Source: Astrocystis sublimbata (taxonomy: Eukaryota > Ascomycota > Sordariomycetes > Xylariales > Xylariaceae). From it: 64,000 nt of DNA. The stretch covers positions 1-64,000 of the forward strand of contig JAJNNY010000026.1 of assembly GCA_022453515.1 (NCBI GenBank). Direction: 5' to 3'. Shown piece by piece: positions 32,841-46,000 of this stretch; the stretch's first letter is position 1; each line of letters opens with the position of its first letter. A program made the position numbers and the translations under genes. The notes below the pieces were generated by a model. It was given only the letters and a program-made list of their open reading frames with translations, did no database searches and was not told where the DNA came from.

Positions 32841-35800
32841 ACCGCTACTATGTATTGCTTGTGATGGCGGCACGTGTTGCATGAAAACGGTTCAGTCGGC
32901 TGCTGCTGTTCCTGTTGTTCGTCTTGGGCATGATAACTAGGCATATAATCTTCGCAGTCATATCCGGCTTCAGCAGTGAAATTTTGGCTGCCTCGCCGAG
33001 GAGCCGAGAATCGACTTGCGCATGATTCCGTACACCTTGGGGATGGACACGGGAACGCGTCCATTGGTTGGAAAGATGTAGTACGGTAGGAATGCAGTAA
33101 TATAAAAATATGGCCCAGTCTTCTTGTGCAACATAACACCACTGCCGAGGTTGATGAATTGAGATTTCCCAATCGTTCCGCACCGGCTATCCATTACCAC
33201 TAGGTAGTTCAACATGAACAGTGCTTACCAAAACACACCTGTGATCTCGATCGGCACGCCTAGATTTCAATCCATGTGCTCGTCCGTATCAGGCGGAGTT
33301 GGATGATTCGTTCACCAGTCTTGAGACTGCGGTAAGCATGGCACACTGTCGACCTGTCCCAACATGAGTCCGTCTCACGGGCGCGGTGACCACTTGACAC
33401 GGCTTTTGATACTACTCGCCTCCTCGAAGCGTTGGAGTAGAACTTGCCATGGCTATTAAGGTATCACGACACGTTGACAGGCACTCCACTCCTCGGCCAA
33501 TAGGCTTGGTACTCATTTCACTGGCGGAGGGATGTTGTTGCTTTTCCCAATCATCCGGCAGCGCAGTCTCGAGGCCAGACCCGTGGATATGTGATCTGCG
33601 GTTCTGGCAGCGGAGGCCAGGTTGACTGTTGGCTCAGAACCCCTGTACTCGCCTCTGAGCTACCCAGTCCAAGATCACGGCCTTGTTGGTTCTTTCGTTA
33701 GGTAGCGTCTTTGGCATAATCCTAACATCTTGCCCCCCCCTCGATTCACGAGACCGGAACGAAGCCCGAAGGGAGCCTGACGTGACGGTGTAGCTGTGAC
33801 CATGGGCCGTTGGCACAGCATATACACCAAGACATGACGATCACATAAACTTCAACAAGACCCCATGTTTGTATGATTTCATGTTAAGACTTATCGAATC
33901 TGATGTTATGATACAATATCGCGGACATTGATGGGCGGCTGGCTACACAGTGGCATGGCTGCGGCGGCGGCCAATATTGAAAGCCACAATAACTAGCTCG
34001 GCGCAGAGGCGTGGGACATTGCATTGAGCCTACAGTAGATGATACCTACCTACTTAGTCAATAAAGCGCCGCGCGTCGTTCGTTGTAGTTGTTGGGTAGA
34101 AGCTCTGATAGCAGACGCTTGTTGGTGACCTCGAAATAGGTGTGTTGCACGCAGGCGAGTTCTTATCCCTGACCTTATTGCAGATGAGTCTGGTTCCAAT
34201 GAAAAGTAAACAGGCGAAAAAGCTGCTGCAGGTCATTCGCATTTGCCTCTGCCTCTCCCCGCCCCTGGCCACCATCTGATGCTGAACATATCCATTCATA
34301 TGCTGAACATGTATGCATGCGATGCTAACAAGGGACGCTCCGTTAAGGCGGGTTAGCCTGCTAGGAGGTAAGCAAGACGGCGATGCCTGGGCGAAGTCAC
34401 GTTGGCCACGTGTTGGCCGACTATTACATGCCTCCGATCTGCAGATGTCCGTTGGGCTATATTAGGAAGAAACCTGAAGAGCTGCAAGTATTGTGTAGGT
34501 ACGTATACTTACCTAGGTAGACTGGAGACTAACTGGGAGAGGAGGTCGAGTTACGGTCTTGTCTTTTATCACGGACTACCCACCCTCGATCTGCATAAAT
34601 TCCCCGATATCCTTCAAGTTCTGGCCATGACTTGTGTCTACCGCCAAAGCGATTCATTGTTCTGCGGCCTGCACTTAGGTAGTGAGCAGATTTAGCACAA
34701 GGGAGCCGTAGCCAACAACGCCGGGCTTGGGTTCAGGACATAGGTCCTACCCCTGGCCACGCTCGCGGTTCGCTGAACGATTGTTCTCGTCGTTTTCCGG
34801 CACAGGTTTCACTTTGTGCTTTGCAGGATCCTGACATGCGAGGCTCCCTCGACACGTATTCAAACACCCACGACCAAAGAGTTACTTACGTATACACAAT
34901 CGATCCTCAAGTTTTGGGTTTCACCCCCAGATTGGGTATCTACCTATCTTAGTCGATCATCGCCACATCCTTGTCCGCCCAGGCATACAGGCTCCTCGTC
35001 ATCAATTGAACCCCAACGGCTGCCCTTCCGCAAGTCATTGGCATACATACATAAGGTACGAGGTAGTGTGAGTTGTGAGTTGTGTGTGGTGTGCCGGCAA
35101 CGTGTCTGCCCGCCACTGCAAGATTTCTACTGTAGGTACCTACTTACATCTCCGCAATATACGCAAGGGGTCGGTGACACCCCAACCTCACATAAGAAAA
35201 GCAACAGGTGAACTCCAATTGACCGATCATCACCGTACCACTCACACTCACTCTTGGCTGACTCATCTCGGGAGTTCAATCAAGTACCTACTTTAGTACT
35301 TACGCACCAAACAACGTCTCACAGCCGGCGCGTCGGGCCCTGTCTTAGATATTTATATAACCTTGCAGCAGCACCTCCGCGATCGCGGCAACCTCGCATC
35401 TCGTCTGAGAAAACTCTGGAACCTGGTCGAGCATCCCTCGACTCACACTCTCGAGTAAGGCGACCCCGGCATCCCGGTAGTATAAAGGTCTTGGCCGCCC
35501 AGATCTCACAGGCCGAGGCTACCTAGGCAAGCCCGAAGTCGTTACTTATATCTATCTATCTACCTATCTACTACCTAGGCAGTATCTCCATAATACTACC
35601 TCGCACCCAGACATACAGTACAGCACATGGTGCTCGAGTCTGACGCCTCAGCCCGCAGCAGCAGACTCGCAGTGCTTTTTCTCGATTCGAACCGTGGGCT
35701 GCGCCTTTTTGGGGCAGAGCACCTGCAGTTCCCAGACTCGGCACGACGTCCCTTGCTGAACTACCCCCAAACCGGAGCGCCCTTCCCCATTATTAGATAC

Positions 35801-35917
35801 GGAGGTCCGGAACTGGCTCGAGTTTTCTTCTTTCTCTCTGATCGATCTACATACTAGCAGTGTAGCAGGTCAGGGTCAGGGTCAGGGTAAGCTAAGCTGC
35901 ACGCGACATTAAGGCTT

Positions 35918-35941
35918 TCTCTCTCTCTCTCTCTCTCTCTC
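35918..35941. repeat. (TC)12 microsatellite
   Basis: A perfect dinucleotide run of about 24 bases in the upstream region of the protease gene. Such pyrimidine tracts are frequent in fungal promoters. Confidence 0.95.
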
Positions 35942-36629
35942 CCCCGCCTCTGCAGTGCCGCTACCACGCTGTTCCCAACACGGAACGCCCCTCGCAATAA
36001 TCTGCATACGATTATTGCGCTGGCCGGATCGGTGGAGAGCAAGCGAGGTGAAGCGTGACCTGCAAGACCTGCACTTGACAGAGCATCTGCGTCTCTCGGC
36101 ACAGACTGCTCGGCATCCGATAAGCTTCAATTGGCGTCGTGCTCAGCGCGGGTCGGTGGCCGCCCCGTTGCCTGCCAGGACTGCTGCTGGTGCTGATCGT
36201 GTTGATCCTACTCCAGACTCGCCAGAGTCAATTCCAAGTCGCCGGAACCAACCTTAAGTCCCCCGGGAACTAGCGTCTCCCCACATCGTCGAGTCGGGTC
36301 GCTCTCCCTGGACGCAGCGGTGCGAAGGCGGTGCAAGGTGCAACCCTGACCGACAGACAGGCCTCGACAAGCAGCCCGTGGGCAGCAGTGACACTCTCGA
36401 CACTCGACACTCAAGGTTGACACTGACAGAAAGACTACATACTACATAGTACAGGCCAGACAGGCCAGAGACAATCTTGCCGGTCCCGGATCCCGACCGC
36501 TCTGCAATCCCCGTACCCCGTCCACCTATTACCTACCTAGGTACCTATTCCTCGTCTCTACCTATACCTACCTACTATATTGTCTACTTACATACCTAGG
36601 TACACGTAGGTAGCCCTGCCGTTCACTAC

Positions 36630-36630
<1 letters not shown>

Positions 36631-36660
<30 letters not shown>
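36631..36660. repeat. (AGT)10 microsatellite
   Basis: Ten perfect AGT units, about 150 bases before the first in-frame ATG of the protease gene and probably within its promoter or leader. Confidence 0.95.
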
Positions 36661-36661
<1 letters not shown>

Positions 36662-36935
36662 TTGTGCGGTATTACTACATACATCATTGTATTGCTGTAC
36701 GTGGGGTAACTAGTGCTCCCTCCGTCTCTCTATTCCTACCTACATAACATGTACGTCTTCCACGCCACCGTCTCCGTCTCTTCTTTCGTTGCCACCGCGG
36801 TGGTTTTTAATGACACCCTGTTCCTCGGCTCTCGCCTTGCGGCTACGTCCTCCTCTCTTGCTACCGTTGATTCTAACGACCAGGCCCTGCGTTTCTAGAT
36901 CCGTGCTGCGTCCTGGCTACAGCCCATTCTCCAAC

Positions 36936-39900
36936 ATGAGTCCTAGCACCCCGCGTCAAGGCGAGGCGGCATCGCCTCCCATGCTGCAACGGGAGACTCA
37001 CCTTAGACCTGTCGAGCGGGTGACCGATCAGCTCGAAATACCTTCGCTAGATGATCGACAGTACCGTGTCATCCGGCTCCCCAACGACCTCGAGGCGCTC
37101 CTGGTGCACGATCCCGAAACGGACAAGGCCAGTGCCGCGCTGGACGTCAATGTTGGAAACTTCAGTGACGAGGATGCGATGCCTGGCATGGCACACGCTG
37201 TTGAGCACGTACGTGGACTCCATCCCCCGGTGTTCGCAATGTACCGAGACTGACCAATTGGCATCTAGCTGTTGTTCATGGGGACCAAGAAATACCCCGA
37301 AGAGAACGCTTACAACGTCTATCTTTCATCCCACTCTGGCAGTTCTAATGCCTACACCGCCGCTACGTCTACCAACTACTACTTTGACATCTCGGCCAAG
37401 CCCAGTAATGGCGAAGAACCATCCGAGACCAATCTGTCGCCCTTGCATGGCGGGTTGGACCGGTTTGCGCAATTCTTCATTGAACCGCTCTTCCTTCCCT
37501 CGACATTAGATAGGGAGCTGCGCGCCGTCGATTCCGAAAACAAGAAGAACTTACAGAGTGATGTATGGCGCTTACACCAGCTGGAGAAATCGCAGTCGAA
37601 CCCTAACCATCCGTACTGTCATTTTTCAACAGGCAATCTAGAGGTGCTCAAGACCAACCCAGAAGCCGAGAATATCGATGTGCGACAAAAATTCATCGAC
37701 TTCCACGGGAAACACTACTCTGCCAACAGAATGAAGCTCTGTGTATTGGGAAGGGAACCACTGGACGTGTTAGAAACTTGGGTGGCCGAGCTCTTTTCAG
37801 CCGTGCAGAACAAAAACTTACCTCAAAACCGCTGGGAAGACGAGGTGCCGTACAATAAAGACAGCCTCGCCATGCAGTGTTTTGCAAAACCAGTCATGGA
37901 CTCCAGAGACATGAATCTCTTCTTTCCATTTCTAGACGAGGAGAAACTCTACGAGAGTCAACCAAGCCGATATATAAGCCACCTGATAGGTCACGAAGGG
38001 CCCGGTAGCATCATGGCGTACCTCAAATCCAAAGGATGGGCAAACTCGTTGAGTGCTGGCGCATATAACGTATGTCCAGGCACTCCAGGGATTTTTGATT
38101 GCCAAATTCGCTTGACCAAGGAAGTAAGCTTGCTCCCAGCCCGAGGACACCATCGTGGTGCTAACCCTATGCGCAGGGACTTAATAACTACCAAGAGGTC
38201 GTAAAGGTTTTCTTCCAGTATGTCTCGTTACTTCGCCAAACACCTCCAGAGGAATGGATATTCAACGAGCAAAAGGAGATGGCCGATGTTGAGTTCAGAT
38301 TCAAGCAAAAGACGCCTGCGAGCCGCTTCACCAGCAAGATCTCCTCGGTGATGCAAAGGCCCTTGCCGAGGGAGTGGCTTCTCAGCGGGCAGAGTCGTCT
38401 CAGGAAATTCGACCCCACAATGATTCAGAAGGGGATAAACACTTTACGCCCCGACAACTTGAGAATGACCATCGTATCTCGAGAATTTCCCGGCGATTGG
38501 GATAAGAAGGAGAAATGGTACGGCACAGAGTACAAAACGCAAAGCATACCTGATGAGTTCTTGGCCGAGCTGTCGAAGGCGTTGGAATCGCCACCCGGGA
38601 AGCAACTGTCCGCTCTACACCTACCGCACAAGAACCAGTTCATCCCGACCAAGCTTGAAGTCGAAAAAAAGGAAGTGGACAAGCCAGCCACAGCACCGCG
38701 AGTTATCCGGAATGATGAACTTGCGAGGACCTGGTGGAAGAAAGACGACACTTTCTGGGTTCCGAAGGCCAGCCTCATTATCAGCATGAAGAACCCCATC
38801 GTTTTCGCATCAGCCAAGAATTCCGTCAAAACAAAGCTCTTCACAGATCTGGTTAGGGACGCACTGGAAGAATACTCGTACGACGCAGATTTGGCGGGCC
38901 TGCAGTATAGCGTCTCGCTTGACTCTCGCGGTTTGTTCGTCGAGGTCTCGGGCTATAACGACAAATTGGCCGTCCTTCTTGAGCAGGTGCTCATAACAAT
39001 GCGCGACCTCGTTGTCAAGGATGATCGGTTCGAGATTATCAAAGAAAGGCTCACGCGAGGATACAAGAACTGCGAGCTTCAGCAGCCATTCTCGCAGATA
39101 GGAGACTATGTGTCCTGGCTTACCTCGGAGCACGACCATGTTGTAGAACAGCTCTCTGCGGAGTTGCCTATGATCACCGCGGATGATGTTCGATCATTTC
39201 ACCAACAAGTCATGTCGCAGCTTCATATCGAATCCTACGTTCACGGCAATCTATACAAGGAAGATTCATTGAAGTTGACGGATATGATCGAATCGATCCT
39301 GAAACCCCGTGTTTTGCCCAAGGAAGAATGGCCCATCATGCGCTCCCTCGTGCTGCCTCGCGGGTCGAACTATCTTTACCAGAAGACCCTTCGGGACCCG
39401 GCCAATGTAAACCATTGCCTCGAATACTACCTCCATATCGGGGACAAGGGCGACCGATCGATCCGAGCCAAGACACAATTGTTGGATCAGATCATCCATG
39501 AGCCTGCCTTCGATCAGTTGAGGACCAAGGAACAGCTCGGGTACATTGTCTTCAGTGGCCTCCGAGGCTCTGCGACTACGTACGGTTTCAGGTTCATTAT
39601 TCAGAGCGAAAGAACTGCGGATTATCTTGAATCTCGCGTCGACTCATTCCTACAAGCCCAAACTACAGCTTTACGAGAAATGACGGACGCAAATTTTGAA
39701 AGTCACAAGCGAAGTGTGGTTGTCAAGCGCCTGGAAAAGCTGAAGAACTTGGACCAGGAGACAGGACGGCATTGGGCTCAGATAGCCAACGAATATTATG
39801 ACTTCGAAGCCGGTAAGCTCTGACAGCTGCTCTCTCTCATTCTCACGTATGCGACGAAAGATGATGAGGCTAACCATGACCCCCTCCAGCCCAAGAAGAC

Positions 39901-40197
39901 GCCGCACGCGTGAACAAGCTAACCAAAGCCGAATTGATCGATTTCTACGAAACCTTCATAGATCCGGCATCACCAGCCCGGGCCAAACTGATAGTACAGC
40001 TGATCGCCCAGGGCAGTAGCTCTACAACCGAGGAAGCCGGTGTCAAGAAAGAGGAAGAAACCGTCCCGATATCGAATGGGACCAAACCACTGTTGATTAC
40101 GAGCGTGCGAGACTACAAGGCCGGACTGGCGACTACAGCTGGTGCGCGCCCACTTTACGACCTAAGTGAATTCGAGGAGTTGGACTCGAAACTCTGA
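36936..40197 (+). CDS. STE23: Insulin-degrading-enzyme / Ste23-type M16 metalloprotease
   Basis: This is a zinc metallopeptidase of family M16A, homologous to yeast Ste23, which trims the a-factor pheromone precursor and degrades small peptides inside its closed chamber. Four exons (36936-37208, 37269-38123, 38177-39812, 39890-40197) give 1023 residues, the usual size. The inverted zinc motif HXXEH reads HAVEH at about 87-91, ends exact with exon 1, and continues LLFMGTKKYPEENAY. Downstream family marks are SSHSGSSNAYT, GFRFIIQSER and LRTKEQLGYIVFSG. All introns are phase-consistent. I use ATG 36936 because the conserved part begins soon after. An upstream in-frame ATG at 36810 would add 42 residues with five Arg and no acids, a possible mitochondrial presequence. 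Confidence 0.95.
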
Positions 40198-43061
40198 AGC
40201 CATGTCGATCGGCCGTTGGAGATGAGAGAGTGGGACACTGGGAAGTAACGCTGGTGCTGTGATGAGCACGATGATCGTACGTCTCCAGCGGCCACTCGAC
40301 TGGCATATGTACCTCGGCAACGCCATTCGCAACTTTCCAAAAGCGTTTGTCAGGGCTAATCGCTTGATTCTGGGTAGACTGTTATGCATAGGTACTAGGT
40401 GGGAATGTTACGTTAAAGATAGACGCTAGAGAAAGATCATGGGCACAGGACGGCATGGGGTTCAAGACATGCATAGAATGGGAGGAGGGGGGAGGTAAAG
40501 GCCCCACGCATGCAGGACCTGCTAGGTATGATAGAGAAACAGCGTTGCTAGAATGAGTACAACATGAAGATATCATGAGATATCATGAAAAGAAGGAGGC
40601 ATTCGGACTAGGATCACACGAGATTGTTGTCTCTAGTTTCTTTCAGTTGCCGTTGCTGTTGCACACAGGGCATTGCAATGGAAGATGAGGTGATACATAA
40701 ATGGTAGAATGGACTTGACTGATACTGTCCAAGAAGCAAGTACCTAACCTAGACAGTTCCACGTATTCCACATAGGACGGACCATTGTTATGGCTGTGAT
40801 GACTGGTAGGCAGCTACAAATGGCGATTTTTTTAATTTTTAATTGTTTTTGGAAAAGAAGATCATGATCGGTGTGATGCAAGCCCTGACTCGAGGCACTG
40901 CTGCAGACTTGCCACAATGCACGAGGTTGTGTACCGCAGTCTCACCGCCTTTCCTCCGCATCAGCCTTTAATGAATGTTTCAATGTCAGCCCAGCCTGTT
41001 CATGACCAGAGCTTGGCCCCGGCTTTTTGCCCCGGGCAGGGTGCATACATAGTATTATTCACTCCAACATGTCAAGGATACCTCTAGTATATAATATCTA
41101 GGTGGTGTTTTAACCCCGAGTCGTGGGTTTTAGCGGCCATCTGAGTGAGCGACAGGAGACATGAATACTTAAGGCATATCGTAGGTAGCGCCTACTGGAG
41201 ATCGATAGCCAAGACAACTTGCAAGCGCAGAAAAAAAAGATCAAAAGATGGCATAGCACGGCTATGGGTGAGGGTGAAGGAAGGTACCTAATGGATGGCA
41301 GATGGTCACCTGCATGTACTACTAGGTATTCCTTGACGCCGGGTACCAGGAGCAGCAGCCCGCTTCCCCTTCCCCCACCATCTCGCCTATGTACATATGT
41401 ACCTAGGTAGATTTGTATATGCATGTACCTTTTCTGGTGCAACCTTGGGCCAACGCAAAGAGATTCAAGGTTACCTGGAGCGCGGTACACAGACGCCAGC
41501 CCCTCTCACATGTAACAACCACCCATCCACCCACTTCATGTCTGCGACTCTGTAATCCAAGGGATGCCAAACATGTGCAATAGCGGGACGTATGGTTATA
41601 AATGTTGGTAAGGCACTTACTTTACTTATTCACTGTCCGTAATACCTGGCTCTTGAACTTCTACACATTATTCAATGAGGAGAGATGCTGTTACTTTAGC
41701 CTGGGATAGAACAAGCTCTACCTACTCTAGGGCAAATACCTACATGTACCTAAGGTACATACCTAAATACTTATAGTAGGGCAAGAACAACTCGAATTAC
41801 TTGTGAATGCTACCTCTCAGAGTCACACCCAAGTTAGAAAATGCAAACCTTGGCTTTGTTTGATTTTTTTTTTCTTGTTGTCTACCCCTCCACACTTACC
41901 TACCCTTGGCTTAGTGTGCGAACTACACTACATAAGGTACCTGAAAAATAACTCTTACTCAACTGGCTCAGGTTCTCGGTTGTCTTGCTCATGTACATAT
42001 ATACAGTACAAAGCAGGCATTGCCCAATTTATTGCATTGACCTTCTCGGGGCGGCCTCAGATACATATCTAGGTACTTAGGTAGTACATTTTGGACGTTG
42101 GCAAGCATGTGTACATCATACCTACATACGGTAACCTTAGGTACCTACCTCCTAAAGGGGTTGCTGAGTGGTGGCTTCAAGGTGTCTAGGAGGTAGGTGA
42201 GTGCCTGGTAAGGTACCTACCTACTAAGCATCGAACCTCGATGGAATGATCGAGCAACTGCCTGGAGTTGCCCGCCGCGGGGTGGCTGTTTAAGGTACCT
42301 GTAAGTACGGAGCACAGGCAGTAGCCCAAGGCGTTGCTCACCCCCGCTGGTCACAGTCACCACTGGCAGGCAGTACGTACTTCTTATGTACATATGAGGT
42401 AGGCCAGGTAGGTACCTCTATGTACCTTCATGTATGTGCCTGCTGCACACTGCATCCATGCGGCATGCCATCCACCATGGAAACCTTGGGTTGGAACTGA
42501 CCTTGAGCGTACCTACAGCCAGCTCCCAGCCGAGCCAGACTTGCATCTTGCATACCTCGTAGCACTTACACTTCAATCAGCATCCATTAGAAGTCTCTGA
42601 CCGCCATAGACTGGATCCTCTCCTCCCCTTCCACCTATCTTGCTTGCCCACCGGCTGCGATTAGATGCTGTAGCCGTAGCACACCGTGCAACGTGCAACT
42701 GTGACTCCAGTGGCACCTCCGCCTCCGCATCCGCCCTGCGTCCGTCCCCGTGCCCGTCCCCATCCCCATCCCCGTCTCCCTGGGCAAGCGAGTTCGAGTG
42801 AGAGGGAGCGTACCTCTATCTGGAAGCGAATCTGGAGGGATACCTGTACCTAAGCGCCTCTTCCCCACAGACCGCACCGCACCGCCAGACAAACATCACG
42901 ACCTGGGAACGCCCCCATCGCCAGTACCACACCCACACCCACACCCACACCCGCCCATCGCCACCACCACCAAGCACCACCACGGTCACAGCTCTGCGTG
43001 TGCCTATGCGTGCAGCAGCTGGCAACCCTGGCGACCCGACATCGTGTTACCCGGTAAACAG
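40198..43061. other. 2.9-kb intergenic region and probable Ubp12 leader
   Basis: No gene is supportable. It includes a T/A-rich tract near 40830, TACCTAGGTA at 41400-41409, many TAGGTACC-type motifs at 41740-42430, and from 42720 a C-rich stretch with CCCCATC- and CCCACAC-type short tandem repeats. Part of 42600-43061 probably belongs to the 5' end of the deubiquitinase gene. Confidence 0.55.
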
Positions 43062-46000
43062 AGCTGCCCGCGCAGCTCGCCGCCAAGACGTCTTCCCAAA
43101 AGAAAAGGAAGATTGCCCCGCGACCGCCTGCTGCAGGAGATGAGGACATAGACAGCATACACGCAGACATCCCCGTCCAGTCCTGCGAGCAGGACAACGA
43201 TCCCAGCTTCTCCTTCTCCTTCTCCTCGTCGAGCGTGGACGTGCTGCCCGCCTTGCCCGCCTTGCCCGCCTCGCCCGCCTACCTCCGTGCCGGCTCCCTT
43301 CCGCCCGCCTCGAGCCTCCCGCCCCGTCTGCAGACACGCCACTCGGGCTCTCCAGCCCTCGCCGAGGACGGCTCGTCCGTCGCCAGCTCGCCCTCGGGCG
43401 CCTACGCCGACCTCTCTCTCCACGACCGTGGCGCCGATACAGCAGCTCCCGACCTTGCTGCCCCCCATCGCAGAGCATCCTCGCCCTTCACCAAGACCGC
43501 CCATCATCGTGCCATCATGGGCGGCGCCGCCGACTTCCCCGAACGTGCATCCTCGCCGCTCAAACGCCGCGCTTCGAGCATGGAACCCGACGTCGACACA
43601 CAAGATGCCGACGTCGATGTGGACATGATCAACGTCCCGGCTTCTGACACAACCTGTGCAAACTCGCCCTCCTCCTTGCATCAAAACGTATCGAGCACGG
43701 CCGATTCTTCCGAGAACGCGGCCGGCGTGCAGCCATCTACACAGTCCACGACAGCCGACGACGTCAGTATGGCGTCTGCTGTTGATGCAACTCCGGGTAC
43801 TTACATCGGCCTCTTGCTCCTGTCTTGTTCCACGATCCTGGCCCACTAACATGTCTCAGCCTTACAACCTCCCGAATCGGTCGAAGCTCACATAACTGAG
43901 ATTCGCACCCTCGTCGAAGACTTCAATCGGACACCTATCGACGACGGACAAGAGTGCTACATCGTGTCGAGGCAGTGGCTCGCGTGCGTACCCCTCGATT
44001 CGACGAAGAAGCAGGCCGCTGGCGAAGCGTCTGCAATCCCGCCGGTCGATAACTCAGACATCATAGAAGAGGTGATTGATGATCCTTGTGTTGGTAAGGG
44101 AGTCGCCGACGTTATGAGGAGGAAGTTTGTCCGTCTGAAGCCGGGATACGGGGATGAGTACTTTCTTCCGTTCCCACCGGCGGCCTGGGAGCTGCTGATG
44201 CGATGGCCCGGCCTGAAAGATGGCCAGCTCCCCATTCGCCGTACAGCCCTCGACACTAGTGAACATCGCGATGGGACAAATGTTCAATTTGAATACCATC
44301 CTCTTGTCCTCACTGTTCACCGCCTCTGGTCTGCTCACAGCCAGGTTCCGGTTGATGCGTCATTGAAGGCCATGGACCCTGCCCCTCCCAGGCTTGCTCG
44401 TAGCAGCAACATGAAGTTTCAGGCTTTCCTGAAGCAGGCGAAGGCAATGACCAAAATCGATCTATCCCAGAGGGTTCGGGGTTGGCAAATACCGAACGCT
44501 ACAGATCAGTACGCAGCTGGCACCAGCCAACCCGAGAGTACTACTGAGTCTGAATCGCTATGGACTCGTTTGCTTGTGGACGTGGGGTCCTTCAACGAAC
44601 TAGAGAGAAATGCCGACAGGCTCATGATAGATTTCGGCGACCTGACCAACGACCCCAACAATAAGTCGGGCAAGACTGAGTCCAATCAGACCCTGCGTTC
44701 CCTCGGCATTGCCAAAGATCAGCCTATTGTTCTTGATCCTCACGAGGAGGGCACACAATGGACTTCAAATTATATCCCGTCCGATACCGCAACGCTCCCA
44801 ACCCGAACCAGCTCTACAACCCTGACCGTTCAAAATCACGTGTCTCAGGGTGGCCAGACTCCGGTTTCTTCGAGCGTTGTCACGCGCGGCAGGGCAGCCA
44901 AGTCTGGGCGAACTCTGGGGTGCGTAGGCCTGAGCAACCTTGGTAATACATGTTATATGAACGCCGCCCTCCAGTGTCTTAGGAGTGTCGAGGAGTTGTC
45001 GAAATACTTCCTAGCTGGTGAGTGGGAGAAGGAGTTGAACAAGGCCAACATTCTTGCTCATAATGGAGATGTTGCTGCGGCTTATGCCCACCTGCTCAAG
45101 GAGATCCACAAGGATCCGCCTCCCAGCTCTTTCGCGCCGCGACAGTTCAAAAATACCATTGGTCGTCATGCTCCCCAGTTCTCGGGTTACGGGCAACAAG
45201 ACTCCCAAGAGTTCCTTGGTTTCTTGCTTGACGGCCTCCAAGAAGATCTAAGTCGCGTGAAGAAAAAGCCCTACATTGAAAAGCCAGACTCTACTGATGA
45301 AATGATTGGCGATCCCGCCGCCATTCGAAAAATGGCCGACGAGGTTTGGGATATTACGAGAAAAAGGGATGACTCGGTGATCGCAGATCTATTTACTGGC
45401 CTCTACAAGTCGACGTTGGTCTGTCCGGAGTGTGACAAAGTCAGCATCACGTTTGATCCGTTTAACAACCTTACACTACAGTTGCCGACCGCAAACAAAT
45501 GGAACCACACAGTCAAATTCTTCCCACTCAATGGTCAGCCCATTGACATAAGAGTTGAATTAGATAAGCATGACAACATTAGGGCTTTGAAGCAATTCGT
45601 CGCGGCGCGGACTGGGGTTTCGATTGAACGACTCCATGGGTGCGAGGAGTGGGCGAAGAAGTTTTATAAGCATTATCTTGATAATTTGACCGCAAGCGAC
45701 GAGATCACGGGCAACGACAACGCGTGGGTATTCGAGTTGGAGGACAAACCTACGAATTATCCTGGAACCGCGGCAAAGCCACAGAAGTACCGATCCCTGC
45801 TCGATGACAGTGCACCTGCGCCCGTCTCTTGGGACGATGATCCAGACGCGGCACGACTCCTTGTCCCAGTCTTGCATCGAAAACCCGGGACGGCCAAGGG
45901 CTACCAACCCCGCAAGTGGGAAAGTGTCTGCATACCTCACTTTATCATGGTTACTCCGCAAGAGGCAAGAAGTGAAGACATCATTCGCCGCAAAGTCTTA

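Larger units (their letters stand above)
32841..36809. other. 4-kb gene-free region upstream of the Ste23-type protease
   Basis: It contains the 3' flank of the MPP6-like gene, mixed sequence with no supportable gene, and from about 35400 the promoter and leader region of the protease gene, which is rich in microsatellites and CTACCTA motifs. TACCTAGGTA occurs at 34510, 36534 and 36593. A GGTCAG tandem lies at 35868-35887. Confidence 0.6.

Noticed and set aside
33600..33690. tRNA-like TAGCTCAG segment on the minus strand
   Set aside because: There is no matching T-arm, anticodon stem or acceptor pairing downstream.
43004..43852. 282-codon open frame on the minus strand
   Set aside because: Antisense to the Ubp12 5' exon in C-rich sequence where most frames are open. 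The Gly/Arg/Val-rich product is typical of a GC shadow.
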